Source: CAZPQN01 sp964588795 | GTDB taxonomy: Bacteria > Fidelibacterota > UBA2242 | Length of the DNA stretch: 44,206 nt | Direction: 5' to 3' | NCBI GenBank assembly: GCA_964588795.1 | Contig: CAZPQN010000019.1 | Location: forward strand, 1-44,206 | Shown here: positions 8,631 to 17,714 of the stretch, one piece after another | Numbering within the stretch: position 1 is the first letter of the stretch | Layout of the letters: each line of letters starts with the position of its first letter | The notes under the pieces: model-generated | What the model was told of the DNA's origin: nothing | Databases searched by the model: none | Seen by the model: the letters and a program-made list of their open reading frames with translations, nothing else | Program-made: the position numbers and the translations under genes

Positions 8631-11600
8631 TTAGAGATTGAATCAACTGATTGATGAACCTGATTAGATCATCAAGCTTGAAATCCCGGCGCGCAATCAG
8701 GATTGCTTTAAGATGCTCGTGCTGTTTGAACTTAATCGCGTGACCAAAACGGCTGGCGGTCTGGCGAAGGTTCATTACTAAAAGATCGGGATTGTTCTGG
8801 GGGGCTTCCTCGCTCCAGGTGAAGGTCGCCTGATTAGACTCGATGCTTAAACGGGAAACGCCCAATCGCGTTCCCAGGACCCTGACCGCCGCAATCTCAA
8901 GCAACGCACTGGCCTCGTCGGGCAAACGGCCGAAAATGTCCACAAGCTCCTTTTCAATACGGGCAATGTCATCGAGATCGGTGACGGCAGAAACACGACG
9001 ATAGTAGTCTAATCGTATAGAAGGCGATGGGACATAGTTGTCGGGCAGGAAAGACGGAAACGGGCAAACAACCTCGGTTTCCACAACGACCTTAGTGGGC
9101 TCCACCTCCATTCCCCCGATTTCCTCGCGTGTTTTTTCTAAAGCCTCCTGGAGGATTTTTACATACATATCATAACCAACAGCTTGTACGTTGCCACTCT
9201 GTTCGGTACCAAAAATATTGCCGACCCCCCGAATTTCTAAATCTTTCATGGCAATATTATAACCAGAGCCAAGAGCAGTGTACCTTTTGATGGTCTGGAG
9301 TTTGCGTAAAGCCTCCGGTTTGACTTTAGATGGGTTGGAGACAATCAGATAGGCATACGCCCGTCGCCCACCGCGGCCAACCCGACCACGCAACTGATAC
9401 AATTGCGACAATCCATAGTGATGAGCATTGTTGATAAAAATCGTATTGACGTTGGCAATATCTATACCAGATTCGATGATTGTAGTCGTTACCAAAAGAT
9501 CAATTTCACCATTGATGAAAGAGCGCATGATGGACTCGAGCTCTTCTTCCTTCATCTGGCCATGCGCAAAAGCCACGGAAATAGCCGGCAGCATCTCCTG
9601 AATCTTGGCGGCCATGGCCGCAATGGACTGGATGTCATTGTGCACAAAATAAACCTGCCCGCCGCGGTCAATTTCCCGCTGAATAGCATTGCGGATTAAA
9701 TTTTTATCGAATAGGATTACTTCGGTAAAAATAGGTAGTCTTGATTTGGGAGGAGTGTTTACGACAGAGAAATCCCGCGCCCCGATCAGCGAAAAATGCA
9801 GTGATCTGGGAATGGGTGTCGCCGAAAGCGCAAGGACATCAATATTATGACGAAGGTCTTTTAGGCGTTCCTTCGCTTTAACACCAAAACGATGCTCTTC
9901 GTCAATAATCAGAAGCCCAAGATCTTTGAAGGTTATATCTCCCGACAATATGCGGTGGGTGCCGATAATAATATCAATATCGCCGGTGGCCAGTTCGGCT
10001 TTTATGCGGCGCTGTTCTTTCGCAGGAACAAAGCGCGATAACATGGCCACGCGGACAGGATAGTTTTTTAACCTGGAAGTGAAAGTGGCAAAGTGTTGGT
10101 CGGCAAGAATTGTCGTGGGAACCAGAACCGCTACTTGTTTGGATGCTGAGGCGACCTTGAAGGCGGCTCGGATCGCGACTTCAGTTTTTCCAAAACCAAC
10201 ATCCCCGCAGAGCAATCGGTCCATCGGACGGGAGCTTTCTAAATCACGCTTGATTTCATCGGTAGCCGTAATCTGATCGGGTGTCTCATCATAAACGAAC
10301 TCCGCCTCGACGGCCATTTGAAGAGCGCCATCCGGGGGAAAGGGCGAACGATTGGAGCTAATCCTCCTCGCATACAGAGAAATCAGGCTTTTCGAAACAT
10401 CTTCGAGTGCTTTGCGGGTGCGATGTTTGGTTTTTTCCCACTCAGTTGTACCCAACTTATACAGATGCGGTTGATAGCCCTCAGATGCGCGGTACTTGGT
10501 GACCAAGCGCAAATTATCGAGAGGAACAAAAACCCTGTCGCCGCCAAGATATTCGAGCGTGAGGCATTCGCGAATTGCACCAAAAGCTTTTATTTTAGTC
10601 AATCCCCCAAAGCGGCCAATGCCATAGTTGGCATGTACCATAAAGTCACCATATGATACATCATCGGGGTTGATCCGCTCGATTTGAAAATCGCGGGAAA
10701 GATTGCGGAATACACTTGTCTGTCTTCGTCTTCCAAAGAGCTCATGCTCGGTGTAGAGGAAAAAATTTTGATCAGGGATCTCGAAACCAGCGGACAGTGC
10801 GCCAACAACATAAAGGATCGAGTCAAGACCGAGTAAGGCATGCAGGCGGTCAATCTGGGCCGGATTAGAGCAAAATAAAAAACACCGCGAGCCCGTCGGT
10901 TTCTGTAGAATCGCCTTCAGACACATTCCCAGATCTTCGGTTGTATGGTGACACTGTGGCGAGGGTTTTATGGGGAATGGATAATCTGAATGCAGGCCAT
11001 CATTGTGAACAATTACGTTGTTGAGGCGGTTAATTTTTGGCACAATGTCGGCCGGCAGACGGTCGGGAATCCGCTCGCCATGAAGGAGTATGGCGATAGT
11101 ATCGTCCCCCATGTAGGCAAAGATATCAGATACATTTTCGGGCGCCAGAGCATGATGAGCCGGCAACGAGAGAGTGACAGAAGTAACCTTGTTAATCGAA
11201 AGCTGGGTTTCAGGGTTGAAAACACGGAGGGACTCGACCGTGTTTTCATAGAGCTCAATGCGATAGGGATTCAGAGAATCAGGAGGGAAAAAATCAATGA
11301 TTCCGCCCTTGGGGCAGAATTCAAGGGGGTTTTCTACTTCAGCCACAGACTCGTAGCCAAAAGAGAAAAGGCGGTCAATGAAAGAATCACGATCTAAAAA
11401 GCCACCGACAAAAATGACTTGATTGGATTGTATTCCGATTTCTGGCCGGGGAAACTTTGCGCGGAGCGCACTGACCGAAGCAACTATTACCGGATTTTTT
11501 TTATCTACGAGATGCCGGAGAGTATCATTAATGAAAAAGCTATGGATTGTTTCGATATCCGAAAAAAGATGCGTCTGGCTTGCCGGCTCAGGCAGAAAAC

Positions 11601-11859
11601 AGATGTTCTTTGATGACATAAGAAAGTCGAGATCGTCACGAATATTTTCGGCTTCTGTGGTATCGTCGGTAAGAACCAGGACGGTGCGCCCGAGGGACTG
11701 GCGCAGGCAGGTGATGAAGAGTCCAATTGAAGCTCCACACAAACCAGAAGTGGTTACGTGATGAAGACTGCTATCGAGACGTGCAATAATATGGCCAAAA
11801 TGTTCAATTTGCTGGAAGGCGCTTAATAACTGTTTGTTTACGTCAGAAATTGGTTTCAC
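8620..11859 (-). CDS. mfd: Transcription-repair coupling factor Mfd
   Basis: 1079-residue ATP-dependent translocase that removes stalled RNA polymerase at lesions and recruits UvrA (E. coli 1148). In order: the UvrB-like N-terminal region, with FCPKGGIIDFFPP near 180; the RNA-polymerase-interacting domain at about 405-460 (YGDFMVHANYGIGRFGGL); the helicase core with Walker A GDVGFGKTE at about 552 and IDEEHRFG near 653; QLYQLRGRVGRGGR; and the C-terminal regulatory domain. The start is GTG at 11859, inside a parS-like palindrome (11853-11866), nine bases after mnmG. The same strand continues into three PpiC-type genes. Confidence 0.96.
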   Translation of the reverse strand: MKPISDVNKQLLSAFQQIEHFGHIIARLDSSLHHVTTSGLCGASIGLFITCLRQSLGRTVLVLTDDTTEAENIRDDLDFLMSSKNICFLPEPASQTHLFSDIETIHSFFINDTLRHLVDKKNPVIVASVSALRAKFPRPEIGIQSNQVIFVGGFLDRDSFIDRLFSFGYESVAEVENPLEFCPKGGIIDFFPPDSLNPYRIELYENTVESLRVFNPETQLSINKVTSVTLSLPAHHALAPENVSDIFAYMGDDTIAILLHGERIPDRLPADIVPKINRLNNVIVHNDGLHSDYPFPIKPSPQCHHTTEDLGMCLKAILQKPTGSRCFLFCSNPAQIDRLHALLGLDSILYVVGALSAGFEIPDQNFFLYTEHELFGRRRQTSVFRNLSRDFQIERINPDDVSYGDFMVHANYGIGRFGGLTKIKAFGAIRECLTLEYLGGDRVFVPLDNLRLVTKYRASEGYQPHLYKLGTTEWEKTKHRTRKALEDVSKSLISLYARRISSNRSPFPPDGALQMAVEAEFVYDETPDQITATDEIKRDLESSRPMDRLLCGDVGFGKTEVAIRAAFKVASASKQVAVLVPTTILADQHFATFTSRLKNYPVRVAMLSRFVPAKEQRRIKAELATGDIDIIIGTHRILSGDITFKDLGLLIIDEEHRFGVKAKERLKDLRHNIDVLALSATPIPRSLHFSLIGARDFSVVNTPPKSRLPIFTEVILFDKNLIRNAIQREIDRGGQVYFVHNDIQSIAAMAAKIQEMLPAISVAFAHGQMKEEELESIMRSFINGEIDLLVTTTIIESGIDIANVNTIFINNAHHYGLSQLYQLRGRVGRGGRRAYAYLIVSNPSKVKPEALRKLQTIKRYTALGSGYNIAMKDLEIRGVGNIFGTEQSGNVQAVGYDMYVKILQEALEKTREEIGGMEVEPTKVVVETEVVCPFPSFLPDNYVPSPSIRLDYYRRVSAVTDLDDIARIEKELVDIFGRLPDEASALLEIAAVRVLGTRLGVSRLSIESNQATFTWSEEAPQNNPDLLVMNLRQTASRFGHAIKFKQHEHLKAILIARRDFKLDDLIRFINQLIQSLNDQ

Positions 11860-11866
11860 GTGGAAC
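11853..11866. promoter_or_regulatory. parS-like ParB binding site
   Basis: GTTTCACGTGGAAC is an almost perfect palindrome matching the conserved bacterial parS core (GTTYCACGTGRAAC). Its central CACGTG (11857-11862) contains the start codon of mfd. Such sites cluster near oriC and nucleate ParB for chromosome segregation. parA and parB are not in the window. Confidence 0.7.
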
Positions 11867-11868
11867 GA

Positions 11869-13752
11869 CTATTTATGGGTTAATAGGACAAAAAGGGTTG
11901 TAATGTCGGCGGGCGACACGCCCGGTATGCGTGAGGCCTGGCCAATTGTGGAGGGGTTAATTTTGGTCAATTTATCGCGCGCTTCATTGGTCAGCGCCCG
12001 AATCGCAGAATAGTCAAAACCTACAGGTATGCACATCTCTTCGTGTTGTCGCATAGATTCTATCATCCGCATACTACGTTTAATATAACCGGCATATTTT
12101 ATATCGGTTTCAATTTGACCCGATAAACCCGAAATTCGATTAAGCCTTAGTTTAAGCATTTCAGGCAAGAAAGGCATAATGTGCTGAAAAGAAATTTCGG
12201 GCCGGCAAAGGACTTTATACAAGCTCGTCCCCGGATGCGGACGGTAAACAGAAGCGGAAAAGTGTTTATTACACTCCTCGATGGATAAGTGGCGATCCTT
12301 CAACAGGCTAATAGTAGAGTCAATTAACCTGACTTTATCGGATAATTTGTTAATAGATGCTTGAGATTGTAATCCTAATTCAAAGCCCTTTTTTAGGAGG
12401 CGGCGATCAGCAGTTTCAAAGCGTAATAATAAACGGTGTTCCGCAGAAGAGGTAAACATTCTGTACGGTTCGGTTGGATTTTTGGTGATCAAGTCGTCAA
12501 CCAGCACACCGATATATGCCTCTGCCCGACTAAGAACAAATGGTGGCAGGCCTTTTAGCTTTGATGCGGCATTTATCCCGGCGATCAAGCCGAGGGCGGC
12601 AGCTTCTTCATAGCCCGACGTACCATTGATTTGTCCAGCAAGATACAGTCCGCTGATTACCTTTGTCTCAAGAGTAGAGTAGATTTGATAAGAAGGGAAA
12701 TAGTCGTATTCAATTGCATAGCCGGGTCGGATAATTTCAACCCGCTCAAGACCGGGGATGGTCATCAGAGCGCGTTTCTGGACATCGAGGGGCAAACTTG
12801 TTGAGAAGCCATTTACATAATATTCATCGGCATCTAACCATTCAGGCTCTAAAAATATTTGGTGAGTATCACGTTCTTTGAAACGGACAATTTTGTCTTC
12901 AATGCTTGGACAATAGCGCGGCCCGACACCCTTGATGACCCCCGTATAAAGAGGAGAGCGTTCAAAACCAGCCGTAAGTTCGCGATGGGTGGCAGGATTG
13001 GTGCTAGTTAGATAGCAGGGGACATTTGGCGGGTTGAAATTTTCAGTCTGGAAAGAGAACGGGACGGGCATCTCGTCACCGTATTGCGGCAGAGTACGGT
13101 CAAAATCGATGGATTCTTTTAATATTCTGGGAGGGGTACCGGTTTTCAGTCTACCGGAGACAATGCCCAGTTCAGCCAGTGATTCTGTTAATCCGGTGGC
13201 GCGTTCTTCACCCATCCTGCCTCCTGGCATCTGGTCTAAGCCGATATGGATCAGGCCATTTAAAAATGTTCCGCACGTCAAAATCACTGCTGTGGCCGAT
13301 ATGGTACCGTGCTGTCGGGTTGTAACGCCGCACGCGCTTTTTTGAAAGGTTTTGATACCGATGACCAGATCATTTAAAATTTCTATGTTTTTCTGGTTAG
13401 CCAACCTTCGCTGTGCCTCTGAGGAGTACTGAATTTTATCAGCCTGTGCCCTGGGCGACCAGACCGCTTGGCCCTTAGACCGGTTCAATATCCTGAATTG
13501 GATGCCAGTGGTGTCTATTATTTTGCCCATTTCGCCACCAAGCGCGTCGATTTCGGCCACCAAGTGCCCTTTAGCGAGCCCACCAATAGCCGGATTACAG
13601 GACATACGCGCAATAGTGCTAGGGTCGATGGTTATCAGCATCACACGGCAATCGAGGCGCGCTGCCGCTAGCGCGGCCTCTACCCCCGCATGTCCGCCGC
13701 CCACCACTATAATATCGAACTCGTCAGGTTTCCCGTGAAACGGTTTTTTCAT
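11869..13752 (-). CDS. mnmG: tRNA modification enzyme MnmG (GidA)
   Basis: FAD-dependent partner of MnmE that installs (carboxymethyl)aminomethyl groups at wobble U34 of tRNAs, 627 residues (E. coli 629). The Rossmann motif VVGGGHAGVEAALAAARL is near residue 12-30; PGGRMGEERATGLTESL, CPSIEDKIVRF and GLYLAGQINGTSGYEEAAALG are family hallmarks; the C-terminal helical domain is present (IPGVSPADI). I use the ATG at 13752, which forms ATGA with the mnmE stop; a TTG four codons upstream is possible but less likely. It is followed by mfd, not by rsmG-parA-parB as in many bacteria. Confidence 0.96.
   Translation of the reverse strand: MKKPFHGKPDEFDIIVVGGGHAGVEAALAAARLDCRVMLITIDPSTIARMSCNPAIGGLAKGHLVAEIDALGGEMGKIIDTTGIQFRILNRSKGQAVWSPRAQADKIQYSSEAQRRLANQKNIEILNDLVIGIKTFQKSACGVTTRQHGTISATAVILTCGTFLNGLIHIGLDQMPGGRMGEERATGLTESLAELGIVSGRLKTGTPPRILKESIDFDRTLPQYGDEMPVPFSFQTENFNPPNVPCYLTSTNPATHRELTAGFERSPLYTGVIKGVGPRYCPSIEDKIVRFKERDTHQIFLEPEWLDADEYYVNGFSTSLPLDVQKRALMTIPGLERVEIIRPGYAIEYDYFPSYQIYSTLETKVISGLYLAGQINGTSGYEEAAALGLIAGINAASKLKGLPPFVLSRAEAYIGVLVDDLITKNPTEPYRMFTSSAEHRLLLRFETADRRLLKKGFELGLQSQASINKLSDKVRLIDSTISLLKDRHLSIEECNKHFSASVYRPHPGTSLYKVLCRPEISFQHIMPFLPEMLKLRLNRISGLSGQIETDIKYAGYIKRSMRMIESMRQHEEMCIPVGFDYSAIRALTNEARDKLTKINPSTIGQASRIPGVSPADITTLFVLLTHK
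13728..13741. promoter_or_regulatory. Second parS-like site, one mismatch
   Basis: GTTTCCCGTGAAAC differs from the symmetric parS GTTTCACGTGAAAC at one central base. It lies in the first codons of mnmG, 1.9 kb from the site at 11853, as expected for clustered parS sites. It is weaker than the first because the central CACGTG is broken. Confidence 0.5.
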
Positions 13753-15101
13753 TTCCCGATACAAAAGCGCCCGAAAATGTTGTTTAAAATGTCTTCGTTG
13801 GTTGTTTTGCCCAGTATAAGGTCAATATGCTCCAGCGCAGCCCGCAATTCGAATGCTACCATGTCCACTGGCCGCCCCTGCTTAAAAAGGACTAGTGCAC
13901 GTCTTATATTTCTGTTAAACTGCTTAATCGCGCTCGCATGGCGGGCTTGGGTGATTATGTGCTCGTTATTAGAACACGGCGCTGATTTTATCTGTGATAC
14001 CATCATATCGGCCAACTCGTGAATTTTGGTATGTTGTTTGGCAGAAACTAAGATTTTGTCGTAGCCGCTATATTTTTTTTCCACACGCTGAATTTGCCTT
14101 TTACTCGCGATATCGACCTTATTGAGAACAATAATGATCCGTTTTTCGCTCGGAATTTTCTGGGCCAAGCCCTGTTGTCGTGCTGTAATATCAACAATAA
14201 AAAGGATCAGGTCGGCTTTTTTTACCATAGCATACGTGCGTTCGATTCCGATTTTTTCGATCGGATTGCGGGTGGCCCGTAACCCGGCCGTATCGACAAG
14301 CCGGAAGTGATAGCCACCGCGCGTGAAGGTCTCTTCAATTGTATCACGGGTTGTCCCGGGATAAGGCGTAACAATAGCTCGTTCTTCCTCAATCAAGGCA
14401 TTGAGCAGGCTTGATTTGCCGCTATTTGGGGGGCCAACAATTGGTACATAGGCGCCCAGACGTATTATTTTACCATAAGAATACGTTTCCAGCATTTTCC
14501 GGGTCTTTTTATGAATAGAACCTAAAGCCCTGGTCATTAATATTTTTGGGGAATAGAGTGGCTCCTGTTCGTTGAAATCGAGTTCTAACTCAAGAGTACC
14601 GATTAATTCGATCAAATGATTGCGAATGCCCCTCAATTCTGCTCCGAGGTATCCCCCCAGATGATCCATAGCAATCCGGTGGGCATTTTGGGTTGACGCG
14701 AAAATCAGATCTGCTACCGACTCGGCTTCCAGTAAATCCATTTTACCGTTCAGGTAAGCCCTTTTAGTGAACTCTCCGGGCCGAGCTGGCAGCGCGCCGT
14801 ACCGTTGACACTCTTGAATAATTCGCTCGATAATATAGATGCTTCCATGACAGGTGATTTCAATAACATCTTCACCTGTATAGGAATTGGGTGACTTGTA
14901 GAATACCAGACCAACTTTGTCCAGCAACTCTTCCGCGCAGTATACTTTTGTTATTGATACTTTGTTGGCGATCAGCGGCCCAGAAAGACGGGCCATTTTC
15001 CGAGCAATGTCTTCCGCCTCGGGCCCAGTAAGTCGTACAATAGCCAGGGCCCCACTGCCAAGCGGAGTGGACAGCGCAACAATTGTCGTTGTGGGATGCA
15101 T
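13749..15101 (-). CDS. mnmE: tRNA modification GTPase MnmE (TrmE)
   Basis: 450 residues, the family's usual length. The N-terminal tetrahydrofolate-binding domain (TTTIVALSTPLGSGALAIVRLTG, RPGEFTKRAYLNGKMDLLEAE) is followed by helical segments flanking a Ras-like G domain: G1 GPPNSGKSSLLN at about 221, G2 and G3 around TPYPGTTRDTIEE and VDTAGLR, and NKVD as G4. The C-terminal FCIGK retains the functional Cys. It works as a complex with MnmG, encoded directly downstream with a 4-base overlap. It lies 15 bases after yidC. Confidence 0.97.
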   Translation of the reverse strand: MHPTTTIVALSTPLGSGALAIVRLTGPEAEDIARKMARLSGPLIANKVSITKVYCAEELLDKVGLVFYKSPNSYTGEDVIEITCHGSIYIIERIIQECQRYGALPARPGEFTKRAYLNGKMDLLEAESVADLIFASTQNAHRIAMDHLGGYLGAELRGIRNHLIELIGTLELELDFNEQEPLYSPKILMTRALGSIHKKTRKMLETYSYGKIIRLGAYVPIVGPPNSGKSSLLNALIEEERAIVTPYPGTTRDTIEETFTRGGYHFRLVDTAGLRATRNPIEKIGIERTYAMVKKADLILFIVDITARQQGLAQKIPSEKRIIIVLNKVDIASKRQIQRVEKKYSGYDKILVSAKQHTKIHELADMMVSQIKSAPCSNNEHIITQARHASAIKQFNRNIRRALVLFKQGRPVDMVAFELRAALEHIDLILGKTTNEDILNNIFGRFCIGK

Positions 15102-15116
15102 TTTAATGGCGATTAA

Positions 15117-16859
15117 TTAACGTCGGCGTGTGCGTTGCTGCAGTTCGCGGAGCGCCTGAATCGTGCTTTTTCTTTGTTTTTTGGGTTTTGGTTTGGGAGG
15201 AAAATATTTTTGCTGGACGATTGAGAGGACGTTGAACAGAGTGTAGTACAAATTCAGTCCGGAGGGAAATTGATTAAATAGGAAGAAAAACACAATGGTC
15301 ATGACATACATCATGACTTTTTGTTGTTGATTCCCGCTGGTGCCGCTCATTTTTTGCTGGAGGATTTGAGAAAGCACCATCAGGATCGGCAGGACATTTA
15401 CATTTTGTCCGTAAACCGGTATCGAGAATGGCAGGGTAATAATGGTATCGGGCGCCGAAAGATCCTTTATCCAGAAAATAAATCCAGCCTGGCGCAATTC
15501 AATCGTAGACCTGAACACATTGAACAATGCAATCATTATCGGGAATTGCAAAAGCAGCGGGATACATCCTCCCATAGGATTGATGCCGTATTCTTTGTAC
15601 AGGCGCATAGTCTCGGCGTTCATCTTCTGAGGGTCCTGGGCATATTTATCGCGCAGGGCGCTGATTTGAGGCTGTAGTTTTTGCATCTCTTTCATTGAGC
15701 GCATGGACGTGTTCGTCAGTGGAGTAAGGAGTACTTTTATCAGGATCGAGAAGATAATTAAAACCCAGCCATAATTCGGAATCAAGCGATGCAGATTAAT
15801 GAAGCACCACAAGATGGCCTTGCTGATCGGTCGAATAAATTTCCATCCGAAGCTCATGATGTTTTCCAGATCGACGTTCAGCCCTTTTACTGTTGTATAA
15901 TCGAGCGGCCCGAAAAATACCGTCACGGTTGTTGGTTGGGCCACCGGCAGATCGAGATACATGTTAAACACTTTGCTATGCTGGTCGCGTTGTGCGCGAG
16001 TGCTGGAGCCTGAAAGGCGATAGCCGGGGGCCGGTCTTTCGGGAATTAAGGCAACGGCAAAGTACTTTGTGCGAAAAGCAGTCCAGCGCGTTTCTCCGAC
16101 GAAGCGGACTTGGTCACTTTTTCCGGGCTTAATGTCAAAGATCTCACTTTCACCGCCACTAAGAGCGTATGCTTTTGAGAAGAAGAGTTCGTCTTTGGAC
16201 AACACTTCGGTCTGATTCAGGCCACCCTCCCAAGACAACTCATACTTGTCGACGGCCATGTCCCTTCGGAGATTCGTCAGGTCATCCAGTAAATGAATCA
16301 CGTAGCGATTTCCATAAAAAGTCATCACCCTGCGGACGAGTGTTTGTTTGGCATCAGTCAGAATAAATGTTAATGAGAGGGAGTCAGTACCGGCAACCGT
16401 GAAATACTCATCCTGACCTTTCGGAGCGATCAGACGAAAGTTCTGGTTTACTATGACCGTATCGCCGCCCAGACTGATATACCTTAATTGTAAAGGGAAG
16501 GCGGGCGCCGGGGCGGTCAGTTCAACCAGAGCAGAATCCTTTGAAAAAGCTGAGCGGTAATTTTTTAGCAAGACGTTTTTAATGGCACCGCCGCTGGCAG
16601 TAGTTAGTCTAAGACGATATAAATCGGTTTCGATGACGATTTCCTTTTCCCGAGTCTCACCCGAGATGGATGGAGACACAACAGTATTTGCGGTTTTGCT
16701 GTCGTATGATTTGGCGGGAAAAGATGGAGAATGGCCCGCCACTTTATCGGCAGATACAATGGGGTCCGACTTGGAGCGGGTTATGGTCTTGTAGTAGTAG
16801 GGCATAGCCATTATGATTAGAAAAATCAATATAAAACCGAGGATAGATTTGCGGTCCAT
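15117..16859 (-). CDS. yidC: Membrane protein insertase YidC
   Basis: 580 residues, the long Gram-negative form. One N-terminal membrane segment (about 5-24, ILGFILIFLIIMAMPYYYK) is followed by a large periplasmic beta-domain (about 55-330) and the conserved C-terminal insertase core (about 345-560) with LTNTSMRSMKEMQKLQPQI, YGINPMGGCIPLLLQFPI and FNQFPSGLNLYY. The tail is strongly basic (RKSTIQALRELQQRTRRR). It inserts inner-membrane proteins with or without SecYEG. It lies two bases downstream of yidD in the conserved rpmH-rnpA-yidD-yidC order. No jag/khpB follows; mnmE comes directly. Confidence 0.96.
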   Translation of the reverse strand: MDRKSILGFILIFLIIMAMPYYYKTITRSKSDPIVSADKVAGHSPSFPAKSYDSKTANTVVSPSISGETREKEIVIETDLYRLRLTTASGGAIKNVLLKNYRSAFSKDSALVELTAPAPAFPLQLRYISLGGDTVIVNQNFRLIAPKGQDEYFTVAGTDSLSLTFILTDAKQTLVRRVMTFYGNRYVIHLLDDLTNLRRDMAVDKYELSWEGGLNQTEVLSKDELFFSKAYALSGGESEIFDIKPGKSDQVRFVGETRWTAFRTKYFAVALIPERPAPGYRLSGSSTRAQRDQHSKVFNMYLDLPVAQPTTVTVFFGPLDYTTVKGLNVDLENIMSFGWKFIRPISKAILWCFINLHRLIPNYGWVLIIFSILIKVLLTPLTNTSMRSMKEMQKLQPQISALRDKYAQDPQKMNAETMRLYKEYGINPMGGCIPLLLQFPIMIALFNVFRSTIELRQAGFIFWIKDLSAPDTIITLPFSIPVYGQNVNVLPILMVLSQILQQKMSGTSGNQQQKVMMYVMTIVFFFLFNQFPSGLNLYYTLFNVLSIVQQKYFPPKPKPKKQRKSTIQALRELQQRTRRR

Positions 16860-16861
16860 AA

Positions 16862-17086
16862 TTAATCCTTATGGGTTGGTAAAGGGTCGTATCCGCCAGT
16901 GTGGAAAGGATGACATTTACTGATGCGCCTTAATGTTAGCCAGAGTGCTTTACCAAGCGGGAAATTTCGTAAAGCATCTGTGGCGTACGAACTGCAGGAG
17001 GGATAAAAGCGACAAGATGGTGGCAATAGCAATCCTAAAGAATTCTGATATATTTTAATACAGGCAATAAGGCTCTTTTTTATCAC
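16862..17086 (-). CDS. yidD: Membrane protein insertion efficiency factor YidD
   Basis: 74 residues (family about 70-85) with the hallmark SCRFYPSCSSYATDALRNF and the C-terminal CHPFHTGGYDPLP. The N-terminal amphipathic or hydrophobic helix (SLIACIKIYQNSLGLLLPP) is typical. It is a small membrane-associated protein that assists YidC-dependent insertion. The start is GTG at 17086, three bases after the rnpA stop; the stop lies two bases before yidC, so all are co-translated from one message. Confidence 0.93.
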   Translation of the reverse strand: MIKKSLIACIKIYQNSLGLLLPPSCRFYPSCSSYATDALRNFPLGKALWLTLRRISKCHPFHTGGYDPLPTHKD

Positions 17087-17089
17087 GGT

Positions 17090-17455
17090 TCAATCGCGCA
17101 TTCGGAGGTTTGCCTTGAGAATATCCCGCAGCTCTTTTACCCCGAAATCACACTGTCCATCTATCAGGGTAATGGCAATTGCGGCTGACTGTAGTTGGGG
17201 ATCCTTAGAGAGACGGTAAGCCTCACGCACTCTTCTTTTCAACCGATTGCGGTTACAGGCCGTGCCACAGTGGTTTTTAATGGCCAAGGCCAATTCCCAA
17301 TGCTCCTGTGGGTAAATAGCAATTAGCATGTTTTTATAGCGTAAAGTCCGTCCCCGTTCTATGATCAGCAACCTTTTCTTGCGATCAGCTAGCCTTTCCG
17401 CTTTGGTAAGTTTATGCTGTGAGCTCTTGACGACCTTTTGCGCGACGTCTTGCAA
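17090..17455 (-). CDS. rnpA: Ribonuclease P protein component, starts inside rpmH
   Basis: 121 residues, the protein subunit that helps the RNase P RNA remove 5' leaders from pre-tRNAs. The diagnostic RNR motif is present (CNRNRLKRRVREAYRL, about 69-83), as is KAERLADRKKRLL near the N-terminus. The only usable start is TTG at 17455, preceded at 8 bases by GGGAG. No ATG, GTG or TTG lies in frame between the rpmH stop and the conserved region, so the first 44 bases overlap rpmH. This resembles the overlapping rpmH/rnpA arrangement known from Thermus. Confidence 0.9.
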   Translation of the reverse strand: MQDVAQKVVKSSQHKLTKAERLADRKKRLLIIERGRTLRYKNMLIAIYPQEHWELALAIKNHCGTACNRNRLKRRVREAYRLSKDPQLQSAAIAITLIDGQCDFGVKELRDILKANLRMRD

Positions 17456-17546
17456 TGGTTTTTCTCCCGGCTTTGGTGCTCATGCGCTGACGAAAGCCGT
17501 GGGCATTTTTCCTTTTGCGGTTACTGGGTTGAAACGTTCTTTTCAT
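17412..17546 (-). CDS. rpmH: 50S ribosomal protein L34
   Basis: 44 residues, MKRTFQPSNRKRKNAHGFR at the start, then RMSTKAGRKTIARRRAKGR, the full L34 signature. The ATG at 17546 has AGGAG three bases upstream; an open frame extends 26 codons further up but is not L34-like. It is first in the run rpmH-rnpA-yidD-yidC-mnmE-mnmG on the minus strand, divergent from dnaA. Its 3' end also encodes the first codons of rnpA. Confidence 0.97.
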   Translation of the reverse strand: MKRTFQPSNRKRKNAHGFRQRMSTKAGRKTIARRRAKGRQELTA

Positions 17547-17574
17547 AGACTCCTGAGGTTTAATTACGGGCGCT

Positions 17575-17602
17575 AATTTAACTTTTTTCGAGGTTTTTTC
17601 AA
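17575..17602 (-). promoter_or_regulatory. Putative promoter of rpmH
   Basis: On the minus strand TTGAAA (17602-17597), 16 bases, then TAAATT (17580-17575), about 30 bases before the rpmH ATG. It is reasonable in spacing and position for the rpmH operon; judged by eye. Confidence 0.4.
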
Positions 17603-17643
17603 TGCCTTTTAGGACACCGGGCAAATTATGGTAAAAAAATCCC

Positions 17644-17671
17644 TTGACAATTCGCCGCAGCTGATTAGTTT
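17644..17671 (+). promoter_or_regulatory. Putative promoter of dnaA
   Basis: TTGACA (17644-17649), 16 bases, TAGTTT (17666-17671). The -35 is perfect and the -10 weak. The same TTGACA...TAGTTT combination occurs before the protease-barrel gene (27465-27493), so the -10 may be a lineage variant. Confidence 0.35.
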
Positions 17672-17705
17672 ATTGCGCAAGCGGACAAGTGAATTGTTCA
17701 TATGT

Positions 17706-17714
17706 TGTTGATAA
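17706..17714 (-). promoter_or_regulatory. DnaA-box-like 9-mer upstream of dnaA
   Basis: TGTTGATAA on the plus strand, that is TTATCAACA on the minus strand, one mismatch from the DnaA box. It is within the same 11-mer as the site next to 5086. Located just downstream of the putative dnaA promoter, it could let DnaA repress its own gene. Confidence 0.45.
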
